DNA from: UBA2965 sp036526135
Lineage (GTDB): Bacteria; Pseudomonadota; Gammaproteobacteria; Pseudomonadales; Azotimanducaceae
Direction of reading: 5' to 3'
Length of the DNA stretch: 55,721 nucleotides
Assembly: GCA_036526135.1 (NCBI GenBank)
Contig: DATCZA010000038.1
Coordinates: forward strand, 1-55,721
In this document: positions 18,212 to 26,555 of the stretch, piece after piece
How positions within the stretch are numbered: position 1 is the first letter of the stretch
How the letters are laid out: each line of letters opens with the position of its first letter
The notes under the pieces: generated by a model
Databases searched by the model: none
What the model was told of the DNA's origin: nothing
What the model saw: the letters and a program-made list of their open reading frames with translations, nothing else
Position numbers and translations under genes: made by a program

Positions 18212-18358
18212 GGCGTATTCCTCCCTCTGCAACCCTGGACTCTAGCCCGGCTTGGCTCAAACAGGAACCGCAGGAACGGGCAAAAACGTGCCTCTCGTCC
18301 ACGACTCCGTCGCACCCGTTACGGACAATGCACGAATCGGCCCAATGAGGATTTCTCA

Positions 18359-19105
18359 GTGGAGCGGTTGGTGCGGGCACTGTTCCTGCTATCGATCAGT
18401 CTGATGTCCATTTCCTGCTGGCAGCGAGACGACCTCGTCCCGGACATGGCGATCCTTCCAGAACTCGGCAATGCGCCGGTTCAGGACCCGGCGCACACGG
18501 AGGCGTTCGAAGTCCAGCTGAACGACGTCGTCTACCAGGTGGAGCCCCAGTACGACTACGACCTCCACGGGCTGGTGGTTTCCTATCGGCATCACGACGG
18601 CGACCGCATGCTCCACCGTCGCTGGAACGATCATCTCAACGTCGCCGATCTGTGCGTGGTTTGGGGTGCGAACGCCGCGCAGCTCGACCTGAACGAGTTC
18701 GAGTTCAGGAACGGCCAGTTCACGTGCTTTTTCAAAACCAGGGATCAGGCCGCCTGGCGCGCGTTTGAAAAGGCTGGGCTGTCCAACAACCACCTGCTAA
18801 CCGAGGACCCCTACCTTCGGGACATGATCGAACGGGTAAGGATCGGCGACCAGATCCGCATCCGGGGATGGCTTGCGAGCTACGGCAACGAGTACGGTTT
18901 CTCACGGGGAACGAGCACGACGCGTACGGACACCGGCAACGGCGCGTGCGAGACCATCTACGTTCGGGATTTCGCGATTCTGGCGTCGATGGAAAACGGC
19001 TGGCGCACCGTTTTCGATGGCAGTGCTCTGCTGGCCGTCACCCTGGGGCTGCTGTGGACGGTGGGCGTCATGGGCGGGCGCTTCGAGCACCGATCCGAAT
19101 ACTGA
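18359..19105 (+). CDS. Unknown lipoprotein with C-terminal membrane segment
   Basis: I do not recognise this family. The frame is open far upstream, but a GTG at 18359 with GAGGA seven bases before it starts a plausible 248-residue protein. It has a lipoprotein-like signal (ALFLLSISLMSISC) and a single hydrophobic segment near the C-terminus (SALLAVTLGLLWTVGVMGG). The soluble middle part contains VVSYRHHDGDRMLHRRWNDHLNVADLCVVWG and an OB-like stretch, RIGDQIRIRGWLASYGN, followed by CETIYVRDFAIL. It is divergent from the flavoprotein across 147 bp and convergent with the sox regulator. The topology suggests a periplasmic protein held by lipid and perhaps a TM anchor. Confidence 0.6.
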   Translation: MERLVRALFLLSISLMSISCWQRDDLVPDMAILPELGNAPVQDPAHTEAFEVQLNDVVYQVEPQYDYDLHGLVVSYRHHDGDRMLHRRWNDHLNVADLCVVWGANAAQLDLNEFEFRNGQFTCFFKTRDQAAWRAFEKAGLSNNHLLTEDPYLRDMIERVRIGDQIRIRGWLASYGNEYGFSRGTSTTRTDTGNGACETIYVRDFAILASMENGWRTVFDGSALLAVTLGLLWTVGVMGGRFEHRSEY

Positions 19106-19162
19106 CCGGGTAGAACCGACTGTGATAAGGACGGCTGACGCCTGAAAGCGTCTCGAGGGGGC

Positions 19163-19501
19163 TCAGCGGGCCGCCGAAGTCGGCGCCTGCATCTCCTCGT
19201 TCGCCGGTTGGCAGTAGAGCTCGTAGAGCAGCGAGATCACCGCTGCGACTTCCGGGCCGGCGAGCGAGTAGTAGACCGTCTGCGCCTCGCGCCTGCTGCT
19301 CACCACGCCCTCGTGGCGCATGCGGGCAAGATGCTGGGACAGCGGCGACTGATTGATGCCGATCTTCTCGCTGAGCTCGCCCACGGAGCATTCGCCTTCC
19401 TTGAGCTGGCAGAGAATCATGAGCCGGTGCGGGTGCCCGAGCAGCTTCATCAGGTCGGCCGCCCGGCCGGCGTTTTCCTGCATGACTTCGAGTTCCATCA
19501 A
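19163..19501 (-). CDS. ArsR-family repressor, BigR/SqrR/SoxR persulfide-sensor type
   Basis: A 112-residue winged-helix regulator. The DNA-recognition helix is around NQSPLSQHLARMR (50-62), followed by the wing REAQTVYYSL. Two cysteines sit where persulfide sensors (BigR, SqrR, sulfur-oxidiser SoxR) carry theirs: Cys38 in KEGECSVGEL and Cys97 in LLYELYCQ. In those proteins sulfane sulfur links the two and releases DNA. The gene is divergent from soxC across a strongly AT-rich intergenic stretch, so it probably represses the sox operon and itself. A third cysteine, Cys31, is also present. The first two codons are both ATG, so the start could be 19498. Confidence 0.88.
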   Translation of the reverse strand: MMELEVMQENAGRAADLMKLLGHPHRLMILCQLKEGECSVGELSEKIGINQSPLSQHLARMRHEGVVSSRREAQTVYYSLAGPEVAAVISLLYELYCQPANEEMQAPTSAAR

Positions 19502-19561
19502 CGAATACTCCGATGGCGGGCCGCCGTTTTTCGACCCTCCAAATCCAGCCGATATTTCGGC

Positions 19562-19591
19562 TTGCCTTTACTTAAGAAATTTATAATATAC
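19562..19591 (+). promoter_or_regulatory. Putative sox promoter with overlapping operator
   Basis: In the 133-bp gap between the repressor and soxC, TTGCCT (19562-19567) and TAATAT (19584-19589) are spaced 16 bp apart, like a sigma-70 promoter reading towards soxC. The AT-rich core contains TAATATAC (19584-19591), whose reverse complement GTATATTA recurs at 27684 in front of the other sulfur genes. I infer an operator for the ArsR-type repressor. Confidence 0.5.
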
Positions 19592-19634
19592 TAACTCTTC
19601 GCATCGCGCGACGGAAAATATACGCGGAGGGAGC

Positions 19635-20948
19635 GTGCGTCAACGTCAGCTGGATCAGATCGTGAAGTCCGTTGCCGAGTCCGGCGACAAGCTGCCACGG
19701 GAGGAGCGAAGACGCTTCCTGCGGCAGGGTTTGAGCCTCGCCGGAGCCACGGCGGCTGCGAGCTTCGCCGGCGGGGCGCTCGCGGATTCGGGCAACCTTC
19801 CTCCAAACGTCCCGTCATGGACCCGGCGGCTGGGTCCGGGCGTTCTGACCAACCCCTACGGCCAACCCTCCCCCTTCGAATCCCACGTCCAGCGGCGCAC
19901 CGTGGACTGGCTGACGGCGGACCGAATCGCCGCCATCAGCTTCACGCCTCTGGGCGATCTCAACGGCATCATCACGCCGAGCGGCGTGGTGTTCGAGCGC
20001 TATCACGCCGGCGCGCCGGCCATCGACCCGAACCAGCACCGGTTGATGATCCACGGCATGGTCAAGCGCCCGATCATTCTGACCATGGATGATCTGATGC
20101 GCTTCCCGTCGGTGAGCATGATCCGGTTTCTCGAATGTCCCGCCAACGGAGGCATGGAGTGGCGAGGCGCCCAGATGGACCGGCTGCAGTTCAGCCACGG
20201 CATGCTCGCCTGCTGCGAGTGGACGGGCGTGCTGCTCTCCACCCTGCTCGAGGAGGTCGGGCTGGAGGCCGACGCCAGCTGGATCCTGGCCGAAGGCGCG
20301 GACGGCGCCCACATGAGCCGCAGCATCCCCATGGAGAAGGCGCTGGACGATGCGCTCATCGTGTACGCCCAGAACGGCGAGGCCCTGCGGCCGGAGCAGG
20401 GATATCCGGTGCGCCTGCTGAATCCGGGATGGGAGGGCAACACCTCGATCAAGTGGCTTCGACGGCTCGAGGTCGGCGACAAACCGTGGCATCACCGCGA
20501 AGAGACCTCCAAGTACACCGACCTGATGGCAGACGGCACCGCACGCGAGTTCACCTTCGTCCAGGAGTGCAACTCCGTCGTGACCCATCCCTGCCCCGAA
20601 AGGCCCCTCAAGGGCAAAGGAAAGTATTTCATCGAAGGGCTCGCCTGGTCCGGCCGCGGCAAGATCAGGCACGTGGACGTCTCGGTGGATGGAGGCGTGA
20701 CCTGGCGGGAAGCGCGCTTCACCAGCCAGGTGCTGCCAAGGGCGCTGACGCGATTCGGCCTGGAGTGGGACTGGGACGGCTCGCCCGCACTGATCCAGAG
20801 CCGCGCCGTCGACGAGACCGGCTATGTTCAGCCCACCTACGGGCAGCTCAAGGCCGTGCGCGGCACCAACTCCATCTATCACAAGAACGCCATTCACACC
20901 TGGCGGCTGGAACCCAACGGGACGGTGAGCAATGTACAGATTTCTTAG
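19635..20948 (+). CDS. soxC: SoxC, molybdopterin subunit of sulfane dehydrogenase
   Basis: Catalytic subunit of Sox(CD)2, which oxidises the sulfane sulfur bound to SoxY. The 437 residues belong to the sulfite-oxidase fold; the molybdenum-ligating cysteine is Cys168 in RFLECPANGGMEW. The C-terminal dimerisation domain contains VQECNSVVTHPCPERPLKGK and GLAWSGRGKI. A twin-arginine export signal is visible (EERRRFLRQGLSLAG, residues 23-37), as expected for a cofactor-loaded periplasmic enzyme. Translation starts at GTG 19635 behind GGAGGGAG. The end overlaps soxD by 17 bp. The presence of soxCD implies complete oxidation to sulfate without obligatory sulfur-globule storage. Confidence 0.96.
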   Translation: MRQRQLDQIVKSVAESGDKLPREERRRFLRQGLSLAGATAAASFAGGALADSGNLPPNVPSWTRRLGPGVLTNPYGQPSPFESHVQRRTVDWLTADRIAAISFTPLGDLNGIITPSGVVFERYHAGAPAIDPNQHRLMIHGMVKRPIILTMDDLMRFPSVSMIRFLECPANGGMEWRGAQMDRLQFSHGMLACCEWTGVLLSTLLEEVGLEADASWILAEGADGAHMSRSIPMEKALDDALIVYAQNGEALRPEQGYPVRLLNPGWEGNTSIKWLRRLEVGDKPWHHREETSKYTDLMADGTAREFTFVQECNSVVTHPCPERPLKGKGKYFIEGLAWSGRGKIRHVDVSVDGGVTWREARFTSQVLPRALTRFGLEWDWDGSPALIQSRAVDETGYVQPTYGQLKAVRGTNSIYHKNAIHTWRLEPNGTVSNVQIS

Positions 20949-21870
20949 TGCCGCGCTCGTCGTCCTCGCCGCTGGCTGCGGTGCCCCCCAGGAGGCGGCC
21001 GAACCATCCAAGCCGACGTACGACGACAGCCGCGTCGGCCACTTCGGCTACGGCAAGCCGGCGAGCGCCGAGGAAATCGCGGGGTGGGACATCGACATCA
21101 GACCGGACGGCCTGGGACTTCCCCAGGGGAGCGGATCCGTCGAGGACGGCGAGTGGCTCTACGAGGCGCAGTGCGCCGAGTGCCACGGATCCTTCGGCGA
21201 AGGGGTCGGGCGCTTCCCCGTGCTGTCTGGCGGAAAGGGCTCGCTGACAGACCCGCGGCCCAGCAAAACCGTTGGCAGCTACTGGCCCTACACCAGCACC
21301 CTGTACGACTACATCCGCCGCACCATGCCCTTCACGCAGCCGGAGTCCCTGACGGCCGACGAGACGTACGCGGTGACCGCCTACGTCCTGTACCTGAATG
21401 ATCTGGTCGAAGACGACTTCGTGCTCACCCACGAAAATCTGGCCTCCGTGCGTCTTCCCAACGAGGGCAACTTCGTGCCGGACCCCCGGCCGGACGTGAG
21501 CAACACGCGCTGCATGACCGATTGCCGCGACCCCGCGGCCATCAGCGTGCTCTCCGAAGTTCCAACCTACGTGCCGGCCTCCATGACCATGGAGGAGATC
21601 GCCGAGGCCGAACCGGCCCATCCGGGCGCGGCGACGTACGATCAGTACTGCAGCATATGTCACGATGTCGGTGTCGCCGGCGCACCCCGCATCGGCGACG
21701 CCGCTGCCTGGTCATCGCGCCTCGAGCGCGGCATGGCGGCCCTGGAAATGAACGCCATCAACGGAATCGCATCGGAGGCTGGCGTCATGCCGGCAAAAGG
21801 CGGCTTCGCGCACCTGGCGGACGACGAGGTCAATGCAGCGGTGGCCTATATGGTGGAGGGTTCTCAATGA
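20932..21870 (+). CDS. soxD: SoxD, dihaem cytochrome c subunit of sulfane dehydrogenase
   Basis: Electron-accepting partner of SoxC. Two haem c attachment sites are visible in 312 residues: CAECH at 81-85 and CSICH at 240-244, the latter followed by a probable Met286 axial ligand in GVMPAKG. The N-terminus reads LVVLAAGCGAP, a good lipobox with Cys16, so this SoxD may be membrane-tethered rather than soluble. The start lies inside the end of soxC (17-bp overlap) and the stop overlaps the soxX start by 4 bp (ATGA), so the genes are translationally coupled. Confidence 0.94.
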   Translation: MYRFLSAALVVLAAGCGAPQEAAEPSKPTYDDSRVGHFGYGKPASAEEIAGWDIDIRPDGLGLPQGSGSVEDGEWLYEAQCAECHGSFGEGVGRFPVLSGGKGSLTDPRPSKTVGSYWPYTSTLYDYIRRTMPFTQPESLTADETYAVTAYVLYLNDLVEDDFVLTHENLASVRLPNEGNFVPDPRPDVSNTRCMTDCRDPAAISVLSEVPTYVPASMTMEEIAEAEPAHPGAATYDQYCSICHDVGVAGAPRIGDAAAWSSRLERGMAALEMNAINGIASEAGVMPAKGGFAHLADDEVNAAVAYMVEGSQ

Positions 21871-22220
21871 TTGCACGAGCCGCGCTGGTCCTGACAACCG
21901 CCCTGCTGGTCGTTTTGGCGCCGGACCAGGCCAAGGCCGAGGCCCCCGACGACCTGGAGCGGGGCAAGGCCATCGCATCTGATCGCAATGCCGGCAACTG
22001 CCTGTCCTGTCACATGATGGGAGACGGCGAGCTGCCGGGCAACAGCGGCCCGCCCCTGCTGCAGATGCGCCTGAGATTCCCGGACCGGGCCGTGCTGCGA
22101 GCGCAGATCTGGGACGCCACCGAGCGCAATCCGGATTCGGTCATGCCGCCCTACGGACGCAACCTGATTCTGACCGAGGAGGAGATCGACCGGGTGGTCG
22201 ACTACGTTCTCTCACTGTAA
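21867..22220 (+). CDS. soxX: SoxX, monohaem cytochrome c subunit of SoxXA
   Basis: Accepts electrons when SoxXA couples thiosulfate to the SoxY cysteine. The 117-residue precursor has a signal peptide (AALVLTTALLVVLAPDQAKA), a CLSCH haem site at 45-49 and the typical late methionine ligand Met93 in SVMPPYGRN. The ATG at 21867 overlaps the soxD stop. The frame stays open upstream inside soxD, but that extension has no meaning. It is about the usual length for short SoxX proteins. Confidence 0.93.
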   Translation: MIARAALVLTTALLVVLAPDQAKAEAPDDLERGKAIASDRNAGNCLSCHMMGDGELPGNSGPPLLQMRLRFPDRAVLRAQIWDATERNPDSVMPPYGRNLILTEEEIDRVVDYVLSL

Positions 22221-22235
22221 AACCACGAGGAAGCT

Positions 22236-22682
22236 ATGGCTTTAAATCGACGCAAATGGATCACGAGCATGGCCACGGCCGGCGCCGCAGTGCTGCTGCC
22301 GCTTCGCCTGCTCGCGGATACCGCAGCCGCTTTCAAGGCCGCGGATGCAAACACGGCGCTCAAGCAGCTCTTCGGCGATCTGCCGGTGGAAGAGAGTACC
22401 GCCATCGAGTTCAAAATCCCCGACATCGCCGAGAACGGCGCCGTCGTCCCCGTGACGGTATCCACGGACATGCCCGGCGTTCGGAACATCAGCATAGTCG
22501 TGGACGAGAACCCCAACCCGTTGTCGGCCAGCTTCAACATATCTCCGGAAGCCTTCGCCGACGTATCCACCCGGGTCAAGATGGGAAACAGCTCCGTCGT
22601 TCACGCTTACGTGCGAACCGCGGACAAGGTCTACACGACGAGCAAAGAGGTGAAGGTCACCATCGGCGGCTGCGGCGGCTGA
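22236..22682 (+). CDS. soxY: SoxY, sulfur-carrier subunit
   Basis: Carries pathway intermediates covalently on a C-terminal swinging arm. The last residues are IGGCGG with Cys146 as the carrier cysteine, the family's diagnostic ending. The N-terminus carries a twin-arginine-like signal (NRRKWITSMATAGAAVLLP), fitting the known co-export of the SoxYZ pair in which only SoxY has a signal. 148 residues, 15 bp after soxX and 24 bp before soxZ. Confidence 0.97.
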   Translation: MALNRRKWITSMATAGAAVLLPLRLLADTAAAFKAADANTALKQLFGDLPVEESTAIEFKIPDIAENGAVVPVTVSTDMPGVRNISIVVDENPNPLSASFNISPEAFADVSTRVKMGNSSVVHAYVRTADKVYTTSKEVKVTIGGCGG

Positions 22683-22706
22683 GCGACAAGCGAGGAAACT
22701 GACGAC

Positions 22707-23018
22707 ATGGCAAATGACGTAAAAATTCGCGGCAAGATCACAGACGGCGTAGCGACCGTAAAATCTCTCATGGTGCACCCGATGGAAACCGGGACGCGCC
22801 GGGACGCCGACGGCAACCTGATCCCCGCCCACTACATCGAGAAGGTCGCCGCCTACAAGAACGATCAGGAAGTGCTGACTGCGGACTGGGGAGCTTCCAT
22901 CTCCAAGAATCCCTTCCTCTCCTTCAGAGTAAAGAACGCGGCGCCCGGGGACGTCATCCGCATCACCTGGGTGGACAACACCGGAGCCACCGGGGCCGGC
23001 GAAGCGGTTCTCAAGTGA
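22707..23018 (+). CDS. soxZ: SoxZ, SoxY-binding subunit
   Basis: Immunoglobulin-like partner of SoxY in the SoxYZ carrier. The 103 residues match the family length and contain typical stretches such as HPMETGTRRDADGNLIPAHYI and NPFLSFRVKNAAPGD. It has no signal peptide of its own and is presumably carried out through the Tat system bound to SoxY. A GAGGAAAC sequence precedes the start. The stop overlaps the soxA start (GTGA). Confidence 0.97.
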   Translation: MANDVKIRGKITDGVATVKSLMVHPMETGTRRDADGNLIPAHYIEKVAAYKNDQEVLTADWGASISKNPFLSFRVKNAAPGDVIRITWVDNTGATGAGEAVLK

Positions 23019-23881
23019 GCGCGCCTGAACGCCGACGCGGACCGAGGCCCGTCGCTTGGCGGCGGCCCACGGCCATTGCCGTGCTCGCGCTCGTTTCCTG
23101 CTCAGGAGCAAGCGCGGATCCGGAGAGCGATCGCATGGCCCTGCGCGACTACTACGCCGGCCGCTTCCCGCAGATCGCGCTGGAAGATCACAGGGACGGT
23201 GTTTACGCCATCGACGCCGGCGCGCGCGAGCAGTGGATGGAGATGGAAGAGTTCCCGCCATACGAGTTCGCCGTCGACGAGGGTGCCGAGCTGTTTTCCA
23301 CGCCCTTCACCAGCGGAGCCGGTTACAGCGACTGCTTCGGTGACGAGGGGGACGTGGCCGGTCAGTTCCCGCATTTCAGCGAGGAGGAAGCGACCGTGGT
23401 CACGCTGCCCATGGCCGTAAACGCCTGCCGGGATAGTCACGGGGAGGCACCGCTTGCCTACGAAGGGGCGGAGATGGCCAGGCTCACCGCCTACATCGCC
23501 TACGCCTCGAGAGGTCAGCAGATCAACGTGCCTGAGCCTGCCAGCGCGGCGGCGGCAGCCGCCTACCAGGCCGGCAAACGCTTTTACGCCACGCGCAGGG
23601 GCCAGCTGAATTTCGCGTGCACGAGCTGCCACGTACAGCTTGCCGGCAACCGGCTGCGGGCGGAGCGGTTGAGCGCGTCGCTGGGCCATGTGACCCACTG
23701 GCCCGTCTACCGCTTCAAATGGGAGGACGTCGGCAGCCTCCACAAGCGCTTCCAGGAATGCAACAGCCAGGTGGGTGCGGAACCGTTCGACGAGCAGAGC
23801 GAGCCCTACCGGAACCTGGAGTACTTTCTCGCCTACATGAGCAACGGGCTCGAGCTGAACGGACCGGCAACGCGCAAATGA
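23015..23881 (+). CDS. soxA: SoxA, monohaem c-type L-cysteine S-thiosulfotransferase subunit
   Basis: With SoxX it joins thiosulfate to the SoxY cysteine. Only one haem motif is present, CTSCH at 202-206. At the place of the first haem of dihaem SoxA there are isolated cysteines (Cys107 in GYSDCFG, Cys138 in VNACRD), expected to form the disulfide of monohaem SoxA proteins. The active-site haem ligand that becomes persulfidated is Cys249 in KRFQECN, with Arg245 beside it. Start GTG 23015 overlaps soxZ by 4 bp; the signal region (AIAVLALVSCSGASA) follows an Arg-rich head. The stop overlaps soxK by 4 bp. Confidence 0.94.
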   Translation: MSAPERRRGPRPVAWRRPTAIAVLALVSCSGASADPESDRMALRDYYAGRFPQIALEDHRDGVYAIDAGAREQWMEMEEFPPYEFAVDEGAELFSTPFTSGAGYSDCFGDEGDVAGQFPHFSEEEATVVTLPMAVNACRDSHGEAPLAYEGAEMARLTAYIAYASRGQQINVPEPASAAAAAAYQAGKRFYATRRGQLNFACTSCHVQLAGNRLRAERLSASLGHVTHWPVYRFKWEDVGSLHKRFQECNSQVGAEPFDEQSEPYRNLEYFLAYMSNGLELNGPATRK

Positions 23882-24276
23882 TCAACTACCTGAGCAAAAT
23901 CGGAGTTCTCTCCCTCGTCGGCATTCTGTGTGCCGGCTGCGCGGAGCCTGGGCAGGAATCGGTAGCCGACGCCACAGACGGACCGGCTGCGGTCCAGCGA
24001 GCCGAGCCACCTGAGGGTCTGGATCCCGCCGCGCGAGCAACGTGGCTCATCGAGGCCGCCCAGGCGGCCTACGCTGATTCTCAGGCCGCGGGGCACGCGT
24101 GGGTGACCGCCAGCCGCGCCCTCGAAGACGCGCGCACGGCGGCCGCCCGGGGCGATTTCGCCAGCGCGGGCGCCCAGGGCGAGAAAGCGCTCCGTCTGGC
24201 CGAGGCATCTCTGGCGCAGGCGCGCACCGAAGAAGGCGCCTGGCAGGACCGCTTTCCCAAGCCCCCAGCCCAATGA
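23878..24276 (+). CDS. soxK: SoxK-like SoxXA-binding lipoprotein
   Basis: A 132-residue lipoprotein (signal VLSLVGILCAGC, lipid cysteine at about 22) whose mature part is one or two amphipathic helices rich in alanine: WLIEAAQAAYADSQAAGHAW, ALEDARTAAARGDFASAG, GEKALRLAEASLAQA. The A-W-x-A...GDFxxA layout and the position between soxA and soxB match the SoxXA-binding protein SoxK, known to hold the SoxXA complex together in Allochromatium. ATG 23878 overlaps soxA by 4 bp and the stop overlaps soxB by 4 bp. The call rests on position and helical pattern. Confidence 0.75.
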   Translation: MINYLSKIGVLSLVGILCAGCAEPGQESVADATDGPAAVQRAEPPEGLDPAARATWLIEAAQAAYADSQAAGHAWVTASRALEDARTAAARGDFASAGAQGEKALRLAEASLAQARTEEGAWQDRFPKPPAQ

Positions 24277-26021
24277 ACCGCCGAGAATTCCTGGAGATCC
24301 TCGGCGCGGCGTCAATCACCGCTCAGCTTTCCGGCTGCACGTCGCTTCGCACCGCACGGCCCGACGATTACTACGCGCTCCCGGCCTGGGGCGACGCCCG
24401 CCTGCTGCACATCACCGACACCCACGCACAGCTCAATCCCATCTACTTCCGGGAACCCAGCATCAACCTCGGCGTGGGCGCAGCGCGCGGCCAGCTGCCT
24501 CACCTGGTGGGTCGCAACCTGCTCGACGTGCTTACTTCGACGAACCCCCGCGACGTTCACGCGTTCACCTGCATCGACTTTTCCGAGGCCGCCGAGCGCT
24601 ATGGTCGGGTCGGTGGTTTCGCCTACGTGAAGACGCTGATCGACACGCTGCGCGGCGAGTCCGGGGCGCTGCTTCTCGATGGCGGCGACACCTGGCAGGG
24701 ATCCGGAACGTCGCTTTGGACCCGCGGACGGGACATGGTGGAAGCCTGCAACCTTCTCGGCGTCGACGTGATGACCGGACACTGGGAGTTCACCTACCAG
24801 GCCCAGGAAGTGCTCGACAACGCAGATCTGCTCAGCGCCGACTTCGTTTCGCAGAACGTCCGGGCCACGGAGGACTCACTCTTCGAAGGAACCCACGTAT
24901 TCGATGAGGATACCGGACACGTCTTCCCGCCGTACGTGGTCAAGGAGCTAAACGGCCGCCGGATCGCCATCATCGGCCAGTCGTTCCCCTATACCCCCAT
25001 CGCCAACCCCCAGCGATTCATCCCGGACTGGACCTTCGGTATTCGGGAATCAGATCTGGCGGAGCTCGTGGCGCAGGTTCGCTCCCGGGAGCGGGTGGAT
25101 GCAGTGGTCCTGCTCTCCCACAACGGCATGGACGTGGACCTGAAGCTGGCCGGCCGCGTGCCCGGAATCGACTTCATACTCGGTGGCCACACTCACGATG
25201 GCGTCCCCGTACCGGCGGTCGTCGCCAACCCGGGTGGAAGAACGGTGGTGACCAACGCCGGGTCGAACGGAAAGTTCGTTGGCGTGCTGGACATCAAGTT
25301 CGGCGCGGCCGGCATCGACGGTTACCGCTACCGGCTGCTGCCCGTGTTTGCGAACCTTCTCGAGCCCGACCCCCAGATGCAGGCCCACATCGATCGGGTG
25401 CGCGAGCCGTATCTGCAGCGCCTGGAGGAGCCCCTCGCGGTCACCGATTCTCTTTTATACCGACGCGGCAACTTCAACGGCACGTTCGATCAGGTGATCT
25501 GCGACGCCCTGCGCCAGGTTCTCGATGCGCAGATCAGCCTTTCCCCGGGTTTTCGGTGGGGAACGTCCGTGCTGCCGGGCCAGACCATCACGATGGAGAA
25601 CGTGATGGACCAGACCGGGATGACCTATCCGGAGACCTACGTCCGGGAAATGCGCGGAGAAGAGATCCGCGTAATCTTGGAAAGCGTGGCAGACAACCTC
25701 TTCAATCCGGATCCCTACTACCAGCAGGGTGGCGACATGGTGCGGGTCGGCGGGCTGCGCTACAGCTGCGCGCCGGACGCGCCGAACGGGGAACGGATCA
25801 GGAACCTCGAACTCACCGACGGCACTCCGCTGCAGGCCGGGGCCGCCTACAAAGTGGCCGGCTGGGCCACCGTCGGCGAGCGCTCTCCGGGGCCGCCCGT
25901 CTGGGACGTGGTCGCCGATTACCTGCGCGACCAGGGCACCATCCGCATCGACAAGGCCAACGAGCCGACGCTCGAGGGCGTGAAAGACGATCCCGGCATC
26001 GCGCGGTACGATTGCTCCTGA
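24273..26021 (+). CDS. soxB: SoxB, thiosulfohydrolase
   Basis: Dimanganese hydrolase that releases sulfate from SoxY-bound thiosulfonate. The 582 residues have the 5'-nucleotidase architecture: metal ligands in LLHITDTHAQ (Asp49, His51), LLDGGDTWQGSG, the SoxB-specific GHWEFTY (not GNHE), and ILGGHTHDG; a C-terminal substrate domain follows. The twin-arginine signal is MNRREFLEILGAASITAQL; GC at 21-22 could be a lipid site but Tat export is expected. The start at 24273 overlaps soxK. This is the last gene of the coupled soxCDXYZAKB run; the DsrE-like gene follows after 24 bp. Confidence 0.96.
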   Translation: MNRREFLEILGAASITAQLSGCTSLRTARPDDYYALPAWGDARLLHITDTHAQLNPIYFREPSINLGVGAARGQLPHLVGRNLLDVLTSTNPRDVHAFTCIDFSEAAERYGRVGGFAYVKTLIDTLRGESGALLLDGGDTWQGSGTSLWTRGRDMVEACNLLGVDVMTGHWEFTYQAQEVLDNADLLSADFVSQNVRATEDSLFEGTHVFDEDTGHVFPPYVVKELNGRRIAIIGQSFPYTPIANPQRFIPDWTFGIRESDLAELVAQVRSRERVDAVVLLSHNGMDVDLKLAGRVPGIDFILGGHTHDGVPVPAVVANPGGRTVVTNAGSNGKFVGVLDIKFGAAGIDGYRYRLLPVFANLLEPDPQMQAHIDRVREPYLQRLEEPLAVTDSLLYRRGNFNGTFDQVICDALRQVLDAQISLSPGFRWGTSVLPGQTITMENVMDQTGMTYPETYVREMRGEEIRVILESVADNLFNPDPYYQQGGDMVRVGGLRYSCAPDAPNGERIRNLELTDGTPLQAGAAYKVAGWATVGERSPGPPVWDVVADYLRDQGTIRIDKANEPTLEGVKDDPGIARYDCS

Positions 26022-26045
26022 GATTCGATCCGTCCTGGGAGACCC

Positions 26046-26519
26046 ATGCAGAGATCCAACCCTATCCCCCAAGCCGGCCTGCTCGCGCTGGCAAGCCTCC
26101 TGGCGAGCCTGCCATGGGCTGACGCCCTGGCAGAAGGCATGAACGACGAAAAGCCATTCGCCGAGGCACACGTCATCCTTCAGGTCAGCGACGCGGATCC
26201 TTCGCGCCACCAGACGGTGCTGGACATAGCCAACAACCTCACCCGGCACTACGGCGGTCCCGACATGGCGGACATCGAGATCATCGCCTTCAGCTCAGGC
26301 GTCAAGATACTTCTGACGACGGACAATCCGCACACGCAGCGGATCGCCAACCTCATGGAGAACGGCGTGCGTTTCTACGTCTGTGGAAACACCCTGGACA
26401 CCATCGAGCGTCGCGACGGCAAGCGGCCGGTCGTTCTGCCCGGCGTGAGAGAGGTACAGACCGGCGTCGCTTTCATGATCGAAGAGATCGCTAAGGGCTA
26501 CGTGCCCGTGCACCCTTGA
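26046..26519 (+). CDS. Periplasmic DsrE-family protein
   Basis: A 157-residue protein with a signal peptide (AGLLALASLLASLPWADALA) and a DsrE/DsrF-like fold: VILQVSDADPSRHQTVLDIANNLT, ADIEIIAFSSGVKILL, IANLMENGVRFYVCGNTL. The conserved cysteine of the fold is Cys113. Cytoplasmic DsrE proteins bind and pass on persulfide sulfur; secreted members are seen next to sox genes and may do the same in the periplasm. It follows soxB by 24 bp and is probably part of the sox transcript. It is convergent with the YeeE/YedE pair. Confidence 0.85.
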   Translation: MQRSNPIPQAGLLALASLLASLPWADALAEGMNDEKPFAEAHVILQVSDADPSRHQTVLDIANNLTRHYGGPDMADIEIIAFSSGVKILLTTDNPHTQRIANLMENGVRFYVCGNTLDTIERRDGKRPVVLPGVREVQTGVAFMIEEIAKGYVPVHP

Positions 26520-26529
26520 AGGGTCGGGC

Positions 26530-26549
26530 GGCGCCGCTGTGGCGGCGCC
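26530..26549. terminator. Hairpin between convergent genes
   Basis: GGCGCCGC, the loop TGTG and GCGGCGCC form a perfect 8-bp GC stem, 10 bp after the DsrE-like stop and 7 bp from the stop of the convergent YeeE/YedE gene. It is followed by CTTCC on the plus strand, a weak U-tract. It probably works for both directions, perhaps with Rho help. Confidence 0.5.
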
Positions 26550-26555
26550 CTTCCG

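Noticed and set aside
17006..18358. Long upstream extension of the unknown lipoprotein frame
   Set aside because: Antisense to the flavoprotein; the GTG at 18359 has a ribosome binding site and begins a signal peptide.
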